The notes: generated from the sequence alone by a model not told the origin. 64,000 nt of DNA from Entomomonas sp945283395 (GCA_946480835.1 CAMLLC010000009.1:17030-81029), one strand, 5' to 3'. Shown: positions 44,219-53,326, numbered from the stretch's first letter. Program-made: numbers and translations.

Positions 44219-45112
44219 ATGAAGAAAAATTACTTAGCTATAGCAGTAGCTACTTTAGCTTTTACATTGTCGGCTTGTGATTCAAAGTCTGAGCCACAAA
44301 AAATAGAAGATACACCGACTGCTCAGACAACAACCGCACCATCAGGTACTACTGCATCAGCTCCAGCAGAAAATACTTCGTCTGCAAATACTCCTGCCGA
44401 TGGTGCCGTTAATATGGAAAATATTTCTTATTTGCTTGGCTATAATTTTGGTAAAAACATTGAGCCTACAGGAATTAAAGGATTTGAGTCTGAGCAGATA
44501 TTAGCAGGTCTAAATGACGCATTAGCAGGAAAAGACTCTAAGTTAAGTAAAGAGCAAATGCAACAAGCTGTAACTTCATTACAAAGCATGGTGCAAAAAG
44601 CAGAGCAAGAACATGCTAAAGCTTATGAAGAGAAAGGTAAGGCGTTTTTAGTAGAAAATGGTAAGCGTGAAGGTGTTATCACTACTAAATCTGGTTTGCA
44701 ATATGAGGTTGTTGAAGCGGGAAATGGTCCTAAACCTGTTAAAGATGATGTGGTTGAGGTCAATTATGAAGGCAAATTGGTAGATGGTAATGTATTTGAT
44801 AGTTCCATAAAGCGTGGTAAACCTGTTGAATTTGCTGTTGGCTCTGTAATTCCAGGTTGGGTAGAGGCTTTGCAGTTAATGCAGGTAGGAGAAAAAGTTA
44901 AACTCTATATTCCCAGTGAATTAGCGTATGGTGCTGAAGGTATGCCGCCAGTTATTCCACCTAATTCAGTATTAATTTTTGATGTTGAGTTAATAAACAT
45001 TAAGAAGCCAGAAGCTAAAACTGCTCAGAGCGGCAACTCAAAAGAAACAGTTAAACCGGCAGTAAATACCAAAAACAAAGCTAAAGCGAACGCGAACGCT
45101 GATAAAAAATAG
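44219..45112 (+). CDS. FKBP-type peptidyl-prolyl isomerase lipoprotein
   Basis: 297 residues. Lipobox LSAC (Cys20), a Thr/Ser/Ala-rich linker (about 25-65), an FKBP N-terminal dimerisation domain (about 66-150: NISYLLGYNFGKNI), the FKBP catalytic domain (about 160-260: VEVNYEGKLVDGNVFDSS, VIPGWVEALQLM, PPNSVLIFDVELI) and a Lys/Ala/Asn-rich tail. It matches the Mip/FkpA group that helps fold envelope proteins. Good ribosome site AAGGAAA. The long basic tail is unusual. Confidence 0.92.
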   Translation: MKKNYLAIAVATLAFTLSACDSKSEPQKIEDTPTAQTTTAPSGTTASAPAENTSSANTPADGAVNMENISYLLGYNFGKNIEPTGIKGFESEQILAGLNDALAGKDSKLSKEQMQQAVTSLQSMVQKAEQEHAKAYEEKGKAFLVENGKREGVITTKSGLQYEVVEAGNGPKPVKDDVVEVNYEGKLVDGNVFDSSIKRGKPVEFAVGSVIPGWVEALQLMQVGEKVKLYIPSELAYGAEGMPPVIPPNSVLIFDVELINIKKPEAKTAQSGNSKETVKPAVNTKNKAKANANADKK

Positions 45113-45133
45113 TTAGGTTTGCTTCTAGTGTTT

Positions 45134-45162
45134 AAAAAACCTCGTCTATGACGAGGTTTTTT
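45134..45162 (+). terminator. Terminator of the FKBP gene
   Basis: Perfect 13-bp stem AAAAAACCTCGTC/GACGAGGTTTTTT with loop TAT. Confidence 0.92.
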
Positions 45163-45167
45163 ATTGA

Positions 45168-45284
45168 GTGGTTTGCCTAGATACAGGTGCAGTTAAATCT
45201 CATGGTAGTTTAAGTTTATTAGATATTCATAGCAATAAAGTTTATTATGGTTCATTAGGTAATAAGCTAGCCGTGTATAGCTAA
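45168..45284 (+). pseudogene. 3' remnant of an ApaH-like metallophosphatase gene
   Basis: 38 codons reading VVCLDTGAVKSHGSLSLLDI and ending LGNKLAVYS with TAA. This is the C-terminal strand block of calcineurin-type serine/threonine or Ap4A phosphatases (LDTGAV..G.L..L). Nothing upstream encodes the catalytic part; the FKBP terminator sits directly before it. It is a leftover between two intact genes. Confidence 0.6.
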
Positions 45285-45308
45285 ATATTAAAATAAGTAG
45301 GAGTCAAA

Positions 45309-46400
45309 ATGACACTTAGTACAATTGAAGAACTCGTAGAAGATATTCGTCAGGGTAAAATGGTTATTTTGATGGATGATGAAGGACGTGAGAATGAGGG
45401 AGATTTAATTATAGCTGCGCAATGTGTTGAAGCAGAACATATTAACTTTATGGCCAAATATGCCCGAGGCCTTATTTGCATGCCCATGAGTAAGGAACGA
45501 TGTGAACTTTTAGGGTTGAATTTGATGGTACAGCGAAACCGGTCAGGTTTTGGTACTAAATTTACTATTTCAATTGAGGCAGCTAAGGGTGTAACTACAG
45601 GTATTTCAGCAGGTGATAGGGCGAGAACTGTACAAGCTGCTTGTGCTGATGATGCTAAGCCAGAAGATATCGTAAGTCCAGGTCATATATTTCCGCTTAT
45701 TTCACAACCTGGTGGAGTTTTGGCTAGAGCAGGCCATACTGAAGCAGCGACTGATTTAACTAGAATGGCTGGATTTAATGAGTCAGCGGTTATTTGTGAG
45801 ATTATGAACGATGATGGTACCATGGCGAGACGTATAGAGCTCGAAAAATTTGCAGCTGAGCATGGTATTAAAGTAGGGACTATTGCAGATTTAATTCATT
45901 ATCGTTTGACCCATGAACGTACTGTAAAAAGGGTTTTAGAGCAACCTTTAGCGACTGAGGTAGGAGATTTTCAGCTTATTTCTTATCGAGATGAAGTTGA
46001 TGGTTTTATACATTTAGTTTTGGTCTATGGGGAAATTAACAGTGAAGAGCCAGTATTAGTAAGGGTACATAATCTTGATCCTCTTCGGGATTTGTTACAG
46101 GTACCCAAAGCAGGACGCTGGGGGTTAAGAAGTGCAATGAGTCGGGTAGTACAAGAAGGCTGTGGTGTTGTAGTATTACTAGGCAATTCGTTAGATGGTC
46201 AGAATTTGTTAGCTAATTTACAGGAGAAGTTAGTCCCAGCCAATAATAATGTACAAATTACCTATAATGTGGTAGGTGTAGGATCGCAAATATTGCGCGA
46301 TTTAGGTGTGCGTAAAATGCGCTTATTAAGTACCCCAGCTCGTTTTAATGCTTTGTCTGGTTTTGGTCTGGAAGTCGTAGAATATATTCCGCCAGTTTAA
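45309..46400 (+). CDS. ribBA: 3,4-dihydroxy-2-butanone 4-phosphate synthase with inactive GCHII-like domain
   Basis: 363 residues. The N-terminal DHBP synthase domain (about 1-205) has the acidic DDEGRENEGDL block, RARTVQA and HTEAATDL. The C-terminal GTP cyclohydrolase II-like domain (about 210-363) lacks the three zinc cysteines: where an active enzyme has a SECLTGDVFGSRRCDCG block this has HNLDPLRDLLQVPKAGRWG. So only the RibB reaction (from ribulose 5-phosphate) is expected and a separate RibA is needed. This is the Pseudomonas arrangement. AGGAG before the ATG. First gene of ribBA-ribH-nusB-thiL. No FMN riboswitch in the leader. Confidence 0.93.
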   Translation: MTLSTIEELVEDIRQGKMVILMDDEGRENEGDLIIAAQCVEAEHINFMAKYARGLICMPMSKERCELLGLNLMVQRNRSGFGTKFTISIEAAKGVTTGISAGDRARTVQAACADDAKPEDIVSPGHIFPLISQPGGVLARAGHTEAATDLTRMAGFNESAVICEIMNDDGTMARRIELEKFAAEHGIKVGTIADLIHYRLTHERTVKRVLEQPLATEVGDFQLISYRDEVDGFIHLVLVYGEINSEEPVLVRVHNLDPLRDLLQVPKAGRWGLRSAMSRVVQEGCGVVVLLGNSLDGQNLLANLQEKLVPANNNVQITYNVVGVGSQILRDLGVRKMRLLSTPARFNALSGFGLEVVEYIPPV

Positions 46401-46483
46401 CAGAAGGTACTAACTATTTTGCTTGTTATTTCGTTATAATAATACATTGGGAGTTTAGTTCTTTATTAATAGTGGATTTGGTT

Positions 46484-46960
46484 ATGACATTACAAACTCT
46501 AGAAGGTAGTTTTGCTACACCTAAAGGTCGTTTTGCGCTAGTAGTAGGGCGTTTTAATAGTTTTGTAGTAGAAAATTTAGTGACTGGTGCAGTAGATACT
46601 TTAACTAGACATGGCGTTAAAGAGCAGGATATCACTATTTTACGTGCGCCAGGAGCTTTTGAGATTCCCTTAGTGTGTCAAAAAGTAGCGCAACGAAAAG
46701 AGTTTGCAGCTATTATTGCTTTGGGGGCTGTTATTCGTGGTGGAACACCTCATTTTGAATACGTAGCAGGAGAGTGTACTAAAGGTTTGGCACAAGTTTC
46801 ATTACGCTATGATATCCCTATAGCGTTTGGAGTGTTGACGGTAGATACCATAGAGCAGGCAATTGAGCGAGCAGGCACTAAAGCAGGTAACAAAGGGGCT
46901 GAGGCAGCCTGTTCAGCTCTTGAGATGGTTAATTTATTGGCACAGTTGGAGGTCAAGTGA
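46484..46960 (+). CDS. ribH: 6,7-dimethyl-8-ribityllumazine synthase
   Basis: 158 residues from the ATG at 46484; a GTG at 46472 is rejected since it would swallow the GGA ribosome site, and Pseudomonas orthologues are 158 residues. Core motifs: VVGRFNSFVVENLV, APGAFEIPL, GAVIRGGTPHFEYVAGE and FGVLTVDTIEQAIERAGTKAGNKG. It condenses the RibB product with the pyrimidine intermediate to make lumazine, as an icosahedral or pentameric assembly. It overlaps nusB by four bases. Confidence 0.95.
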   Translation: MTLQTLEGSFATPKGRFALVVGRFNSFVVENLVTGAVDTLTRHGVKEQDITILRAPGAFEIPLVCQKVAQRKEFAAIIALGAVIRGGTPHFEYVAGECTKGLAQVSLRYDIPIAFGVLTVDTIEQAIERAGTKAGNKGAEAACSALEMVNLLAQLEVK

Positions 46961-47430
46961 GTAGTTCTGACCATTTTGTCACTGACAAGCATTTACGAGG
47001 TAAATTAGCGGGTCGTCGTAAAGCACGTGCTTTGGCCATGCAGGCGTTGTATCAATGGTATATGGCTGGGCAAGCGCTCAATGAAATTGAAGCTCAGTTT
47101 TATATGGATAATGATTTTAAAAAAGTTGATACCAACTATTTTAAAGCTATTTTGCACGGTGTGCCTAGTAAGGTTACAGAAATAGATGAGGTTTTTTCAC
47201 CCTTTTTAGATAGGGCTTTAGCAGAGTTAGATCCTGTAGAGCTAGCAATTTTACGTCTCTCCACCTTCGAATTATTAGAACGTATTGATGTTCCTTATAA
47301 GGTTGTCATTAATGAGGGAGTTGAACTAGCTAAAGTATTTGGAGCTACCGATGGTCATAAGTTTATTAATGGCATTTTGGATAAACTAGCACCTAAACTT
47401 CGAATCGCTGAAACGAGTGTTAAAAAGTAA
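46957..47430 (+). CDS. nusB: Transcription antitermination factor NusB
   Basis: 157 residues, GTG start overlapping the ribH stop (GTGA), with GGAGG upstream. All-helical NusB fold: RRKARALAMQALYQWYMAG at the N terminus (the boxA RNA-binding Arg-rich segment) and PYKVVINEGVELAKVFGATDGHKFINGILD at the end. With NusE it binds boxA to antiterminate rRNA operons. Coupling to rib genes is conserved in gammaproteobacteria. Confidence 0.95.
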   Translation: MSSSDHFVTDKHLRGKLAGRRKARALAMQALYQWYMAGQALNEIEAQFYMDNDFKKVDTNYFKAILHGVPSKVTEIDEVFSPFLDRALAELDPVELAILRLSTFELLERIDVPYKVVINEGVELAKVFGATDGHKFINGILDKLAPKLRIAETSVKK

Positions 47431-47445
47431 AAAGGTTATTGTTGA

Positions 47446-48390
47446 GTGGGTGAATTTGAATTAATAGATTATTATTTTAAACGAGCCCCTTGTGCTTCTC
47501 CCCATCCAAATATTGCAATAGGTATTGGTGATGATTGTGCCTTACTGCTTCCTAGCGATAGTAGTGAGCTATCTATTTCTACTGATACACTAGTAGCAGA
47601 TATCCACTTTCCAGCTCAGGCAGATTCTTTTTTGATAGGCCAACGAGCTTTAGCTGTCGCAGTGAGTGATTTAGCTGCTATGGGTGCTAAGCCTTTGGCT
47701 TTTACTTTAGCGTTAACGTTACCAAAAGTTGATGAAGCTTGGTTAAAGGGGTTTGCTGAAGGACTATCCATTAAAGCTCAGCAATGTGCTATTGCTTTAG
47801 TAGGTGGTGATACTACCAAAGGAAATTTGACTATCACTATCACAGTGATAGGTGAAGTGCCCAAAGGAAAGGCATTACTTCGCTCCACTGCTCAAGTAGG
47901 TGATTTGCTTTGTGTTAGTGGCAGCCTTGGTAATGGTGCAGCTGCTTTACCTATGGTATTAGGACAACGACCTGTTGAGCAACAGGTATTAGCTTATTAT
48001 TGGTCACCAACTCCGCAATTAGCTTTAGGGCAGTTTTTATGTGGTAAGGCGAGTAGCTGTATTGATATTTCTGATGGCTTATTGGCTGATTGTGAGCATA
48101 TAGCAAAGGCCTCGCGAGTAGCAATAGTCATAGAGCTAGCAAAGTTACCTATTAATGATCTTGTGAAGGTGCATTATGACCAATCTACCTACCAAGCTTT
48201 CGCTTTAGCAGGAGGTGATGATTATCAGCTAGCTTTTACAATTGCAGAACATTATTTACCTGACCTTATGAAGTTATATCCCACAATAACTATAATAGGT
48301 AGAGTAGTAGAGGGGGAGACAGCAGTAACCTTGCTAGATGCTAATTACCAACCTGTTCATAGCAATGTATCCGGTTATAAGCATTTTTGA
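47446..48390 (+). CDS. thiL: Thiamine-monophosphate kinase
   Basis: 314 residues from a GTG. ATP-grasp-like PurM fold: GIGDDCALL, STDTLVADIHFP, AVAVSDLAAMGAKPLAF, GGDTTKG, and CIDISDGLLADCEHI carry the Mg/ATP sites. It phosphorylates thiamine monophosphate to the diphosphate. It follows nusB by 15 bases as in many relatives; pgpA, often next, is missing here. Confidence 0.93.
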   Translation: MGEFELIDYYFKRAPCASPHPNIAIGIGDDCALLLPSDSSELSISTDTLVADIHFPAQADSFLIGQRALAVAVSDLAAMGAKPLAFTLALTLPKVDEAWLKGFAEGLSIKAQQCAIALVGGDTTKGNLTITITVIGEVPKGKALLRSTAQVGDLLCVSGSLGNGAAALPMVLGQRPVEQQVLAYYWSPTPQLALGQFLCGKASSCIDISDGLLADCEHIAKASRVAIVIELAKLPINDLVKVHYDQSTYQAFALAGGDDYQLAFTIAEHYLPDLMKLYPTITIIGRVVEGETAVTLLDANYQPVHSNVSGYKHF

Positions 48391-48635
48391 GGTTGAGTAA
48401 AAGTGTCTTTTGCTGGCGATTTTGATCATTAATCCTATTACTATTATCTTCTAATAAGCTAGACCACTAAACGGCGAAGGACATTCCTTGGTTATAACTT
48501 TATAGCTATTGAGTAGTTTAATATTGTTAACTACTTGTTATGACGGTGTTTAGTAAAGAGAATGAGGTTTAATTTAAATGTTGCATTCGTTTTTTATTGG
48601 TGCTTAAACAAATTAATTATGAGTAAAGGCACATA

Positions 48636-49136
48636 TTATTGTCTTGCAACACGGTGAAATGCTCGATTGAAATAAGTTAATCCATCACCATCATCTCGAA
48701 CATTGATGGCTTCTAATTCCACAAAGAATAAGCTATGCGTACCTACTTCTGAAACATTAGCAATTCTACCTTGTAGATTTGCTAAAGCATCGTTTAGCAC
48801 GGGAAGGTTATAGAGTTTTTCTTGCCAATCATGCAGCATAAATCGGTCGCTCATTTTTATGCCTGTCATGCCTGCAAAATGTTTAGCTAACTCTAAATGA
48901 TCTGCAGATAAAATATTGATGCATAAACAACTATTTTCTTTAATTATTGCATTTATTTCACTTTTGCGATTGATACAAACCATCACTGTAGGCGGTGTAT
49001 CAGTAATAGAACATACGGCTGTAGCTGTAATGCCGCAACGCCCTGCTTTACCATTAGTGGTAACCACATTAACGGCCGCAGCCATTGAAGCCATTGCATT
49101 TCGAAAGGCTTTCTGGGTAGGGTTCAATTCTGTCAT
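48636..49136 (-). CDS. hpaC: Flavin reductase (HpaC/RutF-like)
   Basis: 166 residues; flavin reductase-like FMN-binding barrel with FRNAMASMAAAVNVVTTNG, GITATAVCSITDTPPTVMVCIN, and the late HSLFFVELEAI. It closely matches the reductase partner (HpaC) of 4-hydroxyphenylacetate 3-monooxygenase in Pseudomonas. The monooxygenase HpaB is not in the window, so the partner may be different (RutF, StyB-like roles are possible). It supplies reduced flavin from NADH. Confidence 0.8.
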   Translation of the reverse strand: MTELNPTQKAFRNAMASMAAAVNVVTTNGKAGRCGITATAVCSITDTPPTVMVCINRKSEINAIIKENSCLCINILSADHLELAKHFAGMTGIKMSDRFMLHDWQEKLYNLPVLNDALANLQGRIANVSEVGTHSLFFVELEAINVRDDGDGLTYFNRAFHRVARQ

Positions 49137-49296
49137 CTTCGTTACTATTCTCTTTGCTAGCTAATTGTAGTATAACATCATTTAAGTGCAAGTTTATTAT
49201 TTGATTAATAAGCTTGTTTACATAAGCCAAATGACAGGTAAATAGATGTGATGCTAGCTAATAAGTAGTTAAGTTAAATGGCAAAGCATTTATAAA

Positions 49297-49321
49297 AAAC
49301 CCACTAATAATAAGTGGGTTT
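49297..49321 (-). terminator. Terminator of rpmB-rpmG
   Basis: Stem AAACCCACT/AGTGGGTTT (49297-49305, 49313-49321); on the minus strand followed by TTTTTTATAAA. It is 21 bases past the rpmG stop. Confidence 0.85.
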
Positions 49322-49342
49322 GTCTATTAAACATAGCTAATA

Positions 49343-49498
49343 TTATTTAATTTTAGCTTCTTTATAAATAACGTGTTTACGGACCACTGGATCAAACTTT
49401 TTAATTTCCATTTTATCTGGAGTAGTACGTTTGTTTTTATCAGTTGTATAGAAATGGCCAGTACCAGCACTAGAAACTAAACGAATTAATTCACGCAT
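49343..49498 (-). CDS. rpmG: 50S ribosomal protein L33
   Basis: 51 residues, a short gene easily missed: MRELIRLVSSAGTGHFYTT, then NKRTTPDKMEIKKFDPVVRK and the end YKEAKIK. Length and sequence are typical of L33. The zinc cysteines of the C+ form are absent, so it is the C- form. It lies 11 bases after rpmB on the same strand, the usual pair. Confidence 0.97.
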   Translation of the reverse strand: MRELIRLVSSAGTGHFYTTDKNKRTTPDKMEIKKFDPVVRKHVIYKEAKIK

Positions 49499-49509
49499 GT
49501 TATATCCTC

Positions 49510-49746
49510 TTAAATCTTTTCACCACGGTTACGAAGATCAGCCAATACTGCATCAATTCCGCATTTATCGATGATACGCATACCTTTTGCTGAAACACGT
49601 AAACGTACAAAACGTTTTTCTGATTCAACCCAGAAACGATGGTATTGAAGATTTGGTAAAAAACGACGACGCGTTTTATTTTGTGCATGGGAAACATTAT
49701 TTCCTACTGCAGGTCCCTTACCTGTAACTTGACAAACTCTTGACAT
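49510..49746 (-). CDS. rpmB: 50S ribosomal protein L28
   Basis: 78 residues, typical length: MSRVCQVTGKGPAVGNNVSH, KTRRRFLPNLQYHRFWV, then KGMRIIDKCGIDAVLADLR. AGAGGG is a good ribosome site. First gene of rpmB-rpmG. A small hairpin (CATGCC/GGCATG, 49767-49784) lies in its leader just upstream. Confidence 0.97.
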   Translation of the reverse strand: MSRVCQVTGKGPAVGNNVSHAQNKTRRRFLPNLQYHRFWVESEKRFVRLRVSAKGMRIIDKCGIDAVLADLRNRGEKI

Positions 49747-49766
49747 CTTTCAGCCCTCTAAAACCT

Positions 49767-49784
49767 CATGCCAAACCCGGCATG
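49767..49784 (-). promoter_or_regulatory. Hairpin in rpmB leader
   Basis: CATGCC/GGCATG with loop AAACCC, about 20 bases before the rpmB ATG. Could tune translation or be incidental. Confidence 0.3.
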
Positions 49785-50153
49785 GGTTGGCTATATCCAG
49801 AAAAGTAAATACTAAACTAATTATCTTGCTTTATTAGCAAAACATATTAAAAATAGGTGCGCTTTATATCAAAAATAAGCTGCCGTGGCAACTATTTCCT
49901 TCAATTAAAGGTGTTTTTGATTAGTTTATGCAGTGTATTATAACACGTTTTTCAGAAACATTTGTATGAAGTGGCTAATAAATAATTATCAGCACTATTA
50001 AGTTATTTGAATAAACTGCTACTAATGACTGATACTTAAAATGATTTTTTTATGTTTACAATAATCATAGCCGTAATAGGAGTTTATTGGTTGGTTATTA
50101 AAAGGTAGTTTTATTCACTTAAAATGGAAGTATAATTAAACTTAGCGAGAGAA
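49785..50153. other. Gap between rpmB and the ElaB-type gene
   Basis: Promoters for both divergent units must lie here. An 18-codon open frame (ATG at 50052, MFTIIIAVIGVYWLVIKR) could encode a tiny membrane peptide but has no ribosome site. Confidence 0.4.
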
Positions 50154-50495
50154 ATGATGAAAAACTTAAAAAATATTGAAAAAGATTTAGACCAAAGCAC
50201 TGATGAAACAAAAGATAATTTAATATCTCAATTTAATGACATTATAGATGGTGCTGAGCGTTTGTTAAAAGAAACAGCAGAATCAGCAGATATTAAGACC
50301 AGCGAATTACGCGAACAATTAACTGATAAAATACAAACGATAAAAGACTCTCTAGGTGAACATGCCAAACCACTTTGTAAAAAAAGTAAAGAAGCTCTTG
50401 AGGTTACTAATAATTATGTGAATCAGCATCCGTGGGTTGCTGTTGGTATTGCTTCAGCCGCAGTGTTTATTTTGTCTCACTTGCGCCGTCGTTAA
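50154..50495 (+). CDS. ElaB/YqjD-family (DUF883) inner-membrane ribosome-binding protein
   Basis: 113 residues. Mostly amphipathic helix (NLKNIEKDLDQSTDETKDNL...), then a C-terminal membrane helix in the family form QHPWVAVGIASAAVFILSHLRRR. E. coli YqjD/ElaB bind ribosomes at the inner membrane in stationary phase. It starts a three-gene run that matches the yqjD-yqjE-yqjK order. Two adjacent ATGs (50154, 50157) are possible starts. Confidence 0.85.
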   Translation: MMKNLKNIEKDLDQSTDETKDNLISQFNDIIDGAERLLKETAESADIKTSELREQLTDKIQTIKDSLGEHAKPLCKKSKEALEVTNNYVNQHPWVAVGIASAAVFILSHLRRR

Positions 50496-50517
50496 TACAA
50501 TCTATTAGGAGTATTCT

Positions 50518-50898
50518 ATGGATGCAATTAAAGCGTCCGAATCTAATAAACCCAAGAAAGAAGGGCTTAGTAAGTCATTAAGTAATTTTATTAACTCTCA
50601 TGTTGCCTTATTAAGTATTGAATTAATAGAGGCCAAAAAATATGCAACGGCTTATCTGATTCATATAATTATGTTAGTTGTTGCTATGATGAGTTTTTTT
50701 ATTTTCTGTTCAGTGGGTATTATTGTTTATTTTTGGGAAAATCACCGTTTGACTGCTATTTTTTGCGTCGCTTTTTTTTATTTAGTCATTTTCATCATTA
50801 GTTTACTGAGCTTAGCTAGGCTAACCAAACAGACTGAACTTTTTGTTTCTAGCAAAGAGGAATTAGCTAAAGATATGGAGATGTTTTTGAATGAATAA
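50518..50898 (+). CDS. YqjE-type phage-holin-family membrane protein
   Basis: 126 residues with two membrane segments (about 45-70 and 75-100; IIMLVVAMMSFFIFCSVGII). Matches the YqjE / Actino-holin (DUF1469) family. AGGAG is the ribosome site. Second in the yqjD-like run; overlaps the third gene by 8 bases. Confidence 0.8.
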   Translation: MDAIKASESNKPKKEGLSKSLSNFINSHVALLSIELIEAKKYATAYLIHIIMLVVAMMSFFIFCSVGIIVYFWENHRLTAIFCVAFFYLVIFIISLLSLARLTKQTELFVSSKEELAKDMEMFLNE

Positions 50899-51190
50899 TA
50901 ATACTCAGTTTGTCAATAGAAATAAAATGCTTGTTTTGCAAAATTTGGCTAAACAGCGGCAAGAAGTAAAATTACAATTGCTACCTCTGGTAAAAACAGG
51001 TCAACGTTTTACTCATCTTTTTTCTTCACAACAAAAAGAGCAAGTAAGTCATAGTAAAATGGTTATAGTGACTGGTATAGCCCTTTTCTTGGCAATATTA
51101 GGAAAGCGAAGAGGTGGCTGGTTAGGAAAAATAGCACGTTATACCATAGTTAACTATCCAGGACTATTACATAAAATAATTATTAAATAA
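50891..51190 (+). CDS. YqjK-like small membrane protein
   Basis: 99 residues; basic N-terminal helix (NRNKMLVLQNLAKQRQEVKL), one membrane segment (about 57-72, MVIVTGIALFLAIL), then KRRGGW. Position and layout match YqjK. Overlaps the preceding gene by 8 bases, so co-translated. Confidence 0.65.
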   Translation: MNNNTQFVNRNKMLVLQNLAKQRQEVKLQLLPLVKTGQRFTHLFSSQQKEQVSHSKMVIVTGIALFLAILGKRRGGWLGKIARYTIVNYPGLLHKIIIK

Positions 51191-51357
51191 ACCAAGCAGC
51201 TCATTACATAAATAGTGACTAACTGTTGTTTAGAATTATGGTCTATTTATTTTTTACAAAATAAATAAAGTTTAAACTAATATGTTAGCTAACCTTAAGA
51301 CTGATATACTATCGTCTAATTAATTGTTAAGCATCAGTATATCTATGAGGTAACGCC

Positions 51358-52689
51358 TTGGAGTGGCACACATTATTATCCCCCAAACGCTTTGGAAAGG
51401 CTGTCTTAAGCCCTGACGAGCTAGGGCGTAGTCCTTTTCATAAAGATTATGATCGAATTGTGTTTTCAGGCGCTTTTCGACGGTTAGGACGGAAAACACA
51501 AGTTCATCCTGTTTCAAGTAATGACCTGATTCATACCAGATTAACGCATAGTTTAGAAGTAGCCTCAGTTGGTAGATCACTAGGCGTACTAGTTGGCGAG
51601 TTACTTAAGGATCAGCTACCTAATTGGTGTTTACCAGTGGATTTAGGCGTTGTTGTACAATCAGCATGTTTGGCACATGATATAGGTAATCCGCCGTTTG
51701 GACATTCTGGAGAGGATGCTTTCCGTTATTGGTTTGCGCAAACTATTCAAAAGGGTTGGTTTGATGATATGACGGATGCTGAGAGAGCTGATTTCATTAA
51801 TTTTGAGGGTAATGCCCAAGGTTTTCGTATATTAACTCAATTAGAATATCATCAAATGGAAGGCGGGATGCGCTTAACTTATGCTACCTTGGGTAGTTAT
51901 TTGAAGTATCCTTGGACTGCAAAATATGCAGAGGCAGAAGGTTATAAAAAGTGCAAGTTTGGTTGTTACCAGAGTGAATTGCCTTTGTTGGAGCAAGTAG
52001 CCAGTCATTTAGAATTACCTCAGGTAGACGAGGGACGTTGGCAACGACATCCATTAGTTTATTTGTTGGAAGTGGCTGATGATATTTGTTATGGCCTTAT
52101 AGATCTAGAAGATGGAATTGAAATGGATTTACTTGCCTATAGTGAGGTAGAAGAGTTATTGTTAAATTTAATAGGTGATGATTTACCAGAAGTTTATCAA
52201 CAAATTAGCATTTCTAGCAGTAGGCGTCGTAAACTGGCTATTTTAAGAGGTAAAGCTATAGAGCATTTAACTAATGCTGCTGCTAACGCTTTTATTGCAC
52301 AACAAGCCGTATTATTAAAAGGAGAATTAGTAGGTGATTTAGCTGAGTATATGGATACCGCTAGCAAAGAATGTATTTTGAAAGTGAAAAAATTAGCTAG
52401 GGAAAAAATTTTTCAAGACAAACAAAAAACATTACATGAGATAGGAGCTTATACTACATTAGAAATTTTATTAGATAATTTTTGTGGGGCAGTAGTAGAG
52501 CTACATCAAAAAGGTGTATTGTCTTTTAAAAATAAACGTATTTTTGATTTGTTAGGGCATGATGTACCCACTCAAAACTGGTCTTTATATCAATCAGTAA
52601 TGCGAATGGTAGATTTTATTGCAGGCATGACAGATAATTATGCTACTGAAATGGCTAAAGAAATGACAGGTCGTTCTAGTCCTGTTTAA
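51358..52689 (+). CDS. dgt: Deoxyguanosinetriphosphate triphosphohydrolase (Dgt-like)
   Basis: 443 residues, TTG start with GAGG 7 bases before. HD-domain motifs: RTLG-type R-R-L-G-R-K-T-Q with HTRLTHSLEV (His), LAHDIGNPPFGHSGE (His-Asp) and VADDICYGLIDLED (Asp). It hydrolyses dNTPs, classically dGTP, to the nucleoside and triphosphate, limiting dNTP pools. Same length and layout as the Pseudomonas orthologue. No terminator seen. Confidence 0.92.
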   Translation: MEWHTLLSPKRFGKAVLSPDELGRSPFHKDYDRIVFSGAFRRLGRKTQVHPVSSNDLIHTRLTHSLEVASVGRSLGVLVGELLKDQLPNWCLPVDLGVVVQSACLAHDIGNPPFGHSGEDAFRYWFAQTIQKGWFDDMTDAERADFINFEGNAQGFRILTQLEYHQMEGGMRLTYATLGSYLKYPWTAKYAEAEGYKKCKFGCYQSELPLLEQVASHLELPQVDEGRWQRHPLVYLLEVADDICYGLIDLEDGIEMDLLAYSEVEELLLNLIGDDLPEVYQQISISSSRRRKLAILRGKAIEHLTNAAANAFIAQQAVLLKGELVGDLAEYMDTASKECILKVKKLAREKIFQDKQKTLHEIGAYTTLEILLDNFCGAVVELHQKGVLSFKNKRIFDLLGHDVPTQNWSLYQSVMRMVDFIAGMTDNYATEMAKEMTGRSSPV

Positions 52690-52891
52690 AGCTATCGTTT
52701 GAACTAAGTTGTTAAAAAATAAAAGAAAAGTTTTACTGAAGGGTGGTTTTTGCTATACTAAAAGTATGGCTTGAATGAATATAATAAAGTTAAGTTATTA
52801 AGAGGTTTTTTACTAATTAAATAGCTTCTTAAGATAACCTACCTGATTAGTTAATAATCAATTTATCGTTAGTAGATGGTGTGATTAATTT

Positions 52892-53326
52892 ATGAACCAA
52901 CGCGAATTATTATTAAAAAAAATTCAAGATCTCATTGAAGAAAACGGTGGTGATTTACCTTTCGTTTCACTAGATGATTTTTTTATTAGCAATAATGATG
53001 AAGGTAGTATTGCGCCTAACCAAGTGGATGATGGTCGTCCTACTTTGGCTGAAATGTATAAACAGTTAAAATGGATTGAAGGTCGCCCTAATGTTTATGC
53101 TGTATTAGTAGGTATTCATGAAGATTGGGAAATGTCATTAGATAATCCTGAAGTTTGGCCTGCTGCTGATATTATTCATATTTATGCAATGGCGCCTTTA
53201 GAAGCCGTTAAGGGTTGGACAGCGAAATTGTTTTGTCAAATATATGAAGGTTGGCCTTATGGTATGCCGTTAGCTGCTCCTTCTGTCCCACCAGGTTATT
53301 ATGTGTATTCTTTATATTGGAATTAA
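52892..53326 (+). CDS. Conserved hypothetical protein
   Basis: 144 residues, soluble, acidic. An N-terminal helix (LLKKIQDLIEENGGDLPFVSLDDFF) is followed by an alpha/beta part with Trp-rich segments (EDWEMSLDNPEVWPAADIIHIYAM) and a Pro/Tyr tail. No signal peptide or known motif. Followed by a strong terminator, so it is monocistronic. Confidence 0.6.
   Translation: MNQRELLLKKIQDLIEENGGDLPFVSLDDFFISNNDEGSIAPNQVDDGRPTLAEMYKQLKWIEGRPNVYAVLVGIHEDWEMSLDNPEVWPAADIIHIYAMAPLEAVKGWTAKLFCQIYEGWPYGMPLAAPSVPPGYYVYSLYWN

Noticed and set aside
45163..45308. FMN riboswitch before ribBA
   Set aside because: The leader is short and occupied by a phosphatase remnant; no aptamer blocks seen.
50052..50108. 18-codon membrane peptide
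   Set aside because: No ribosome site and too short to support without homologues.
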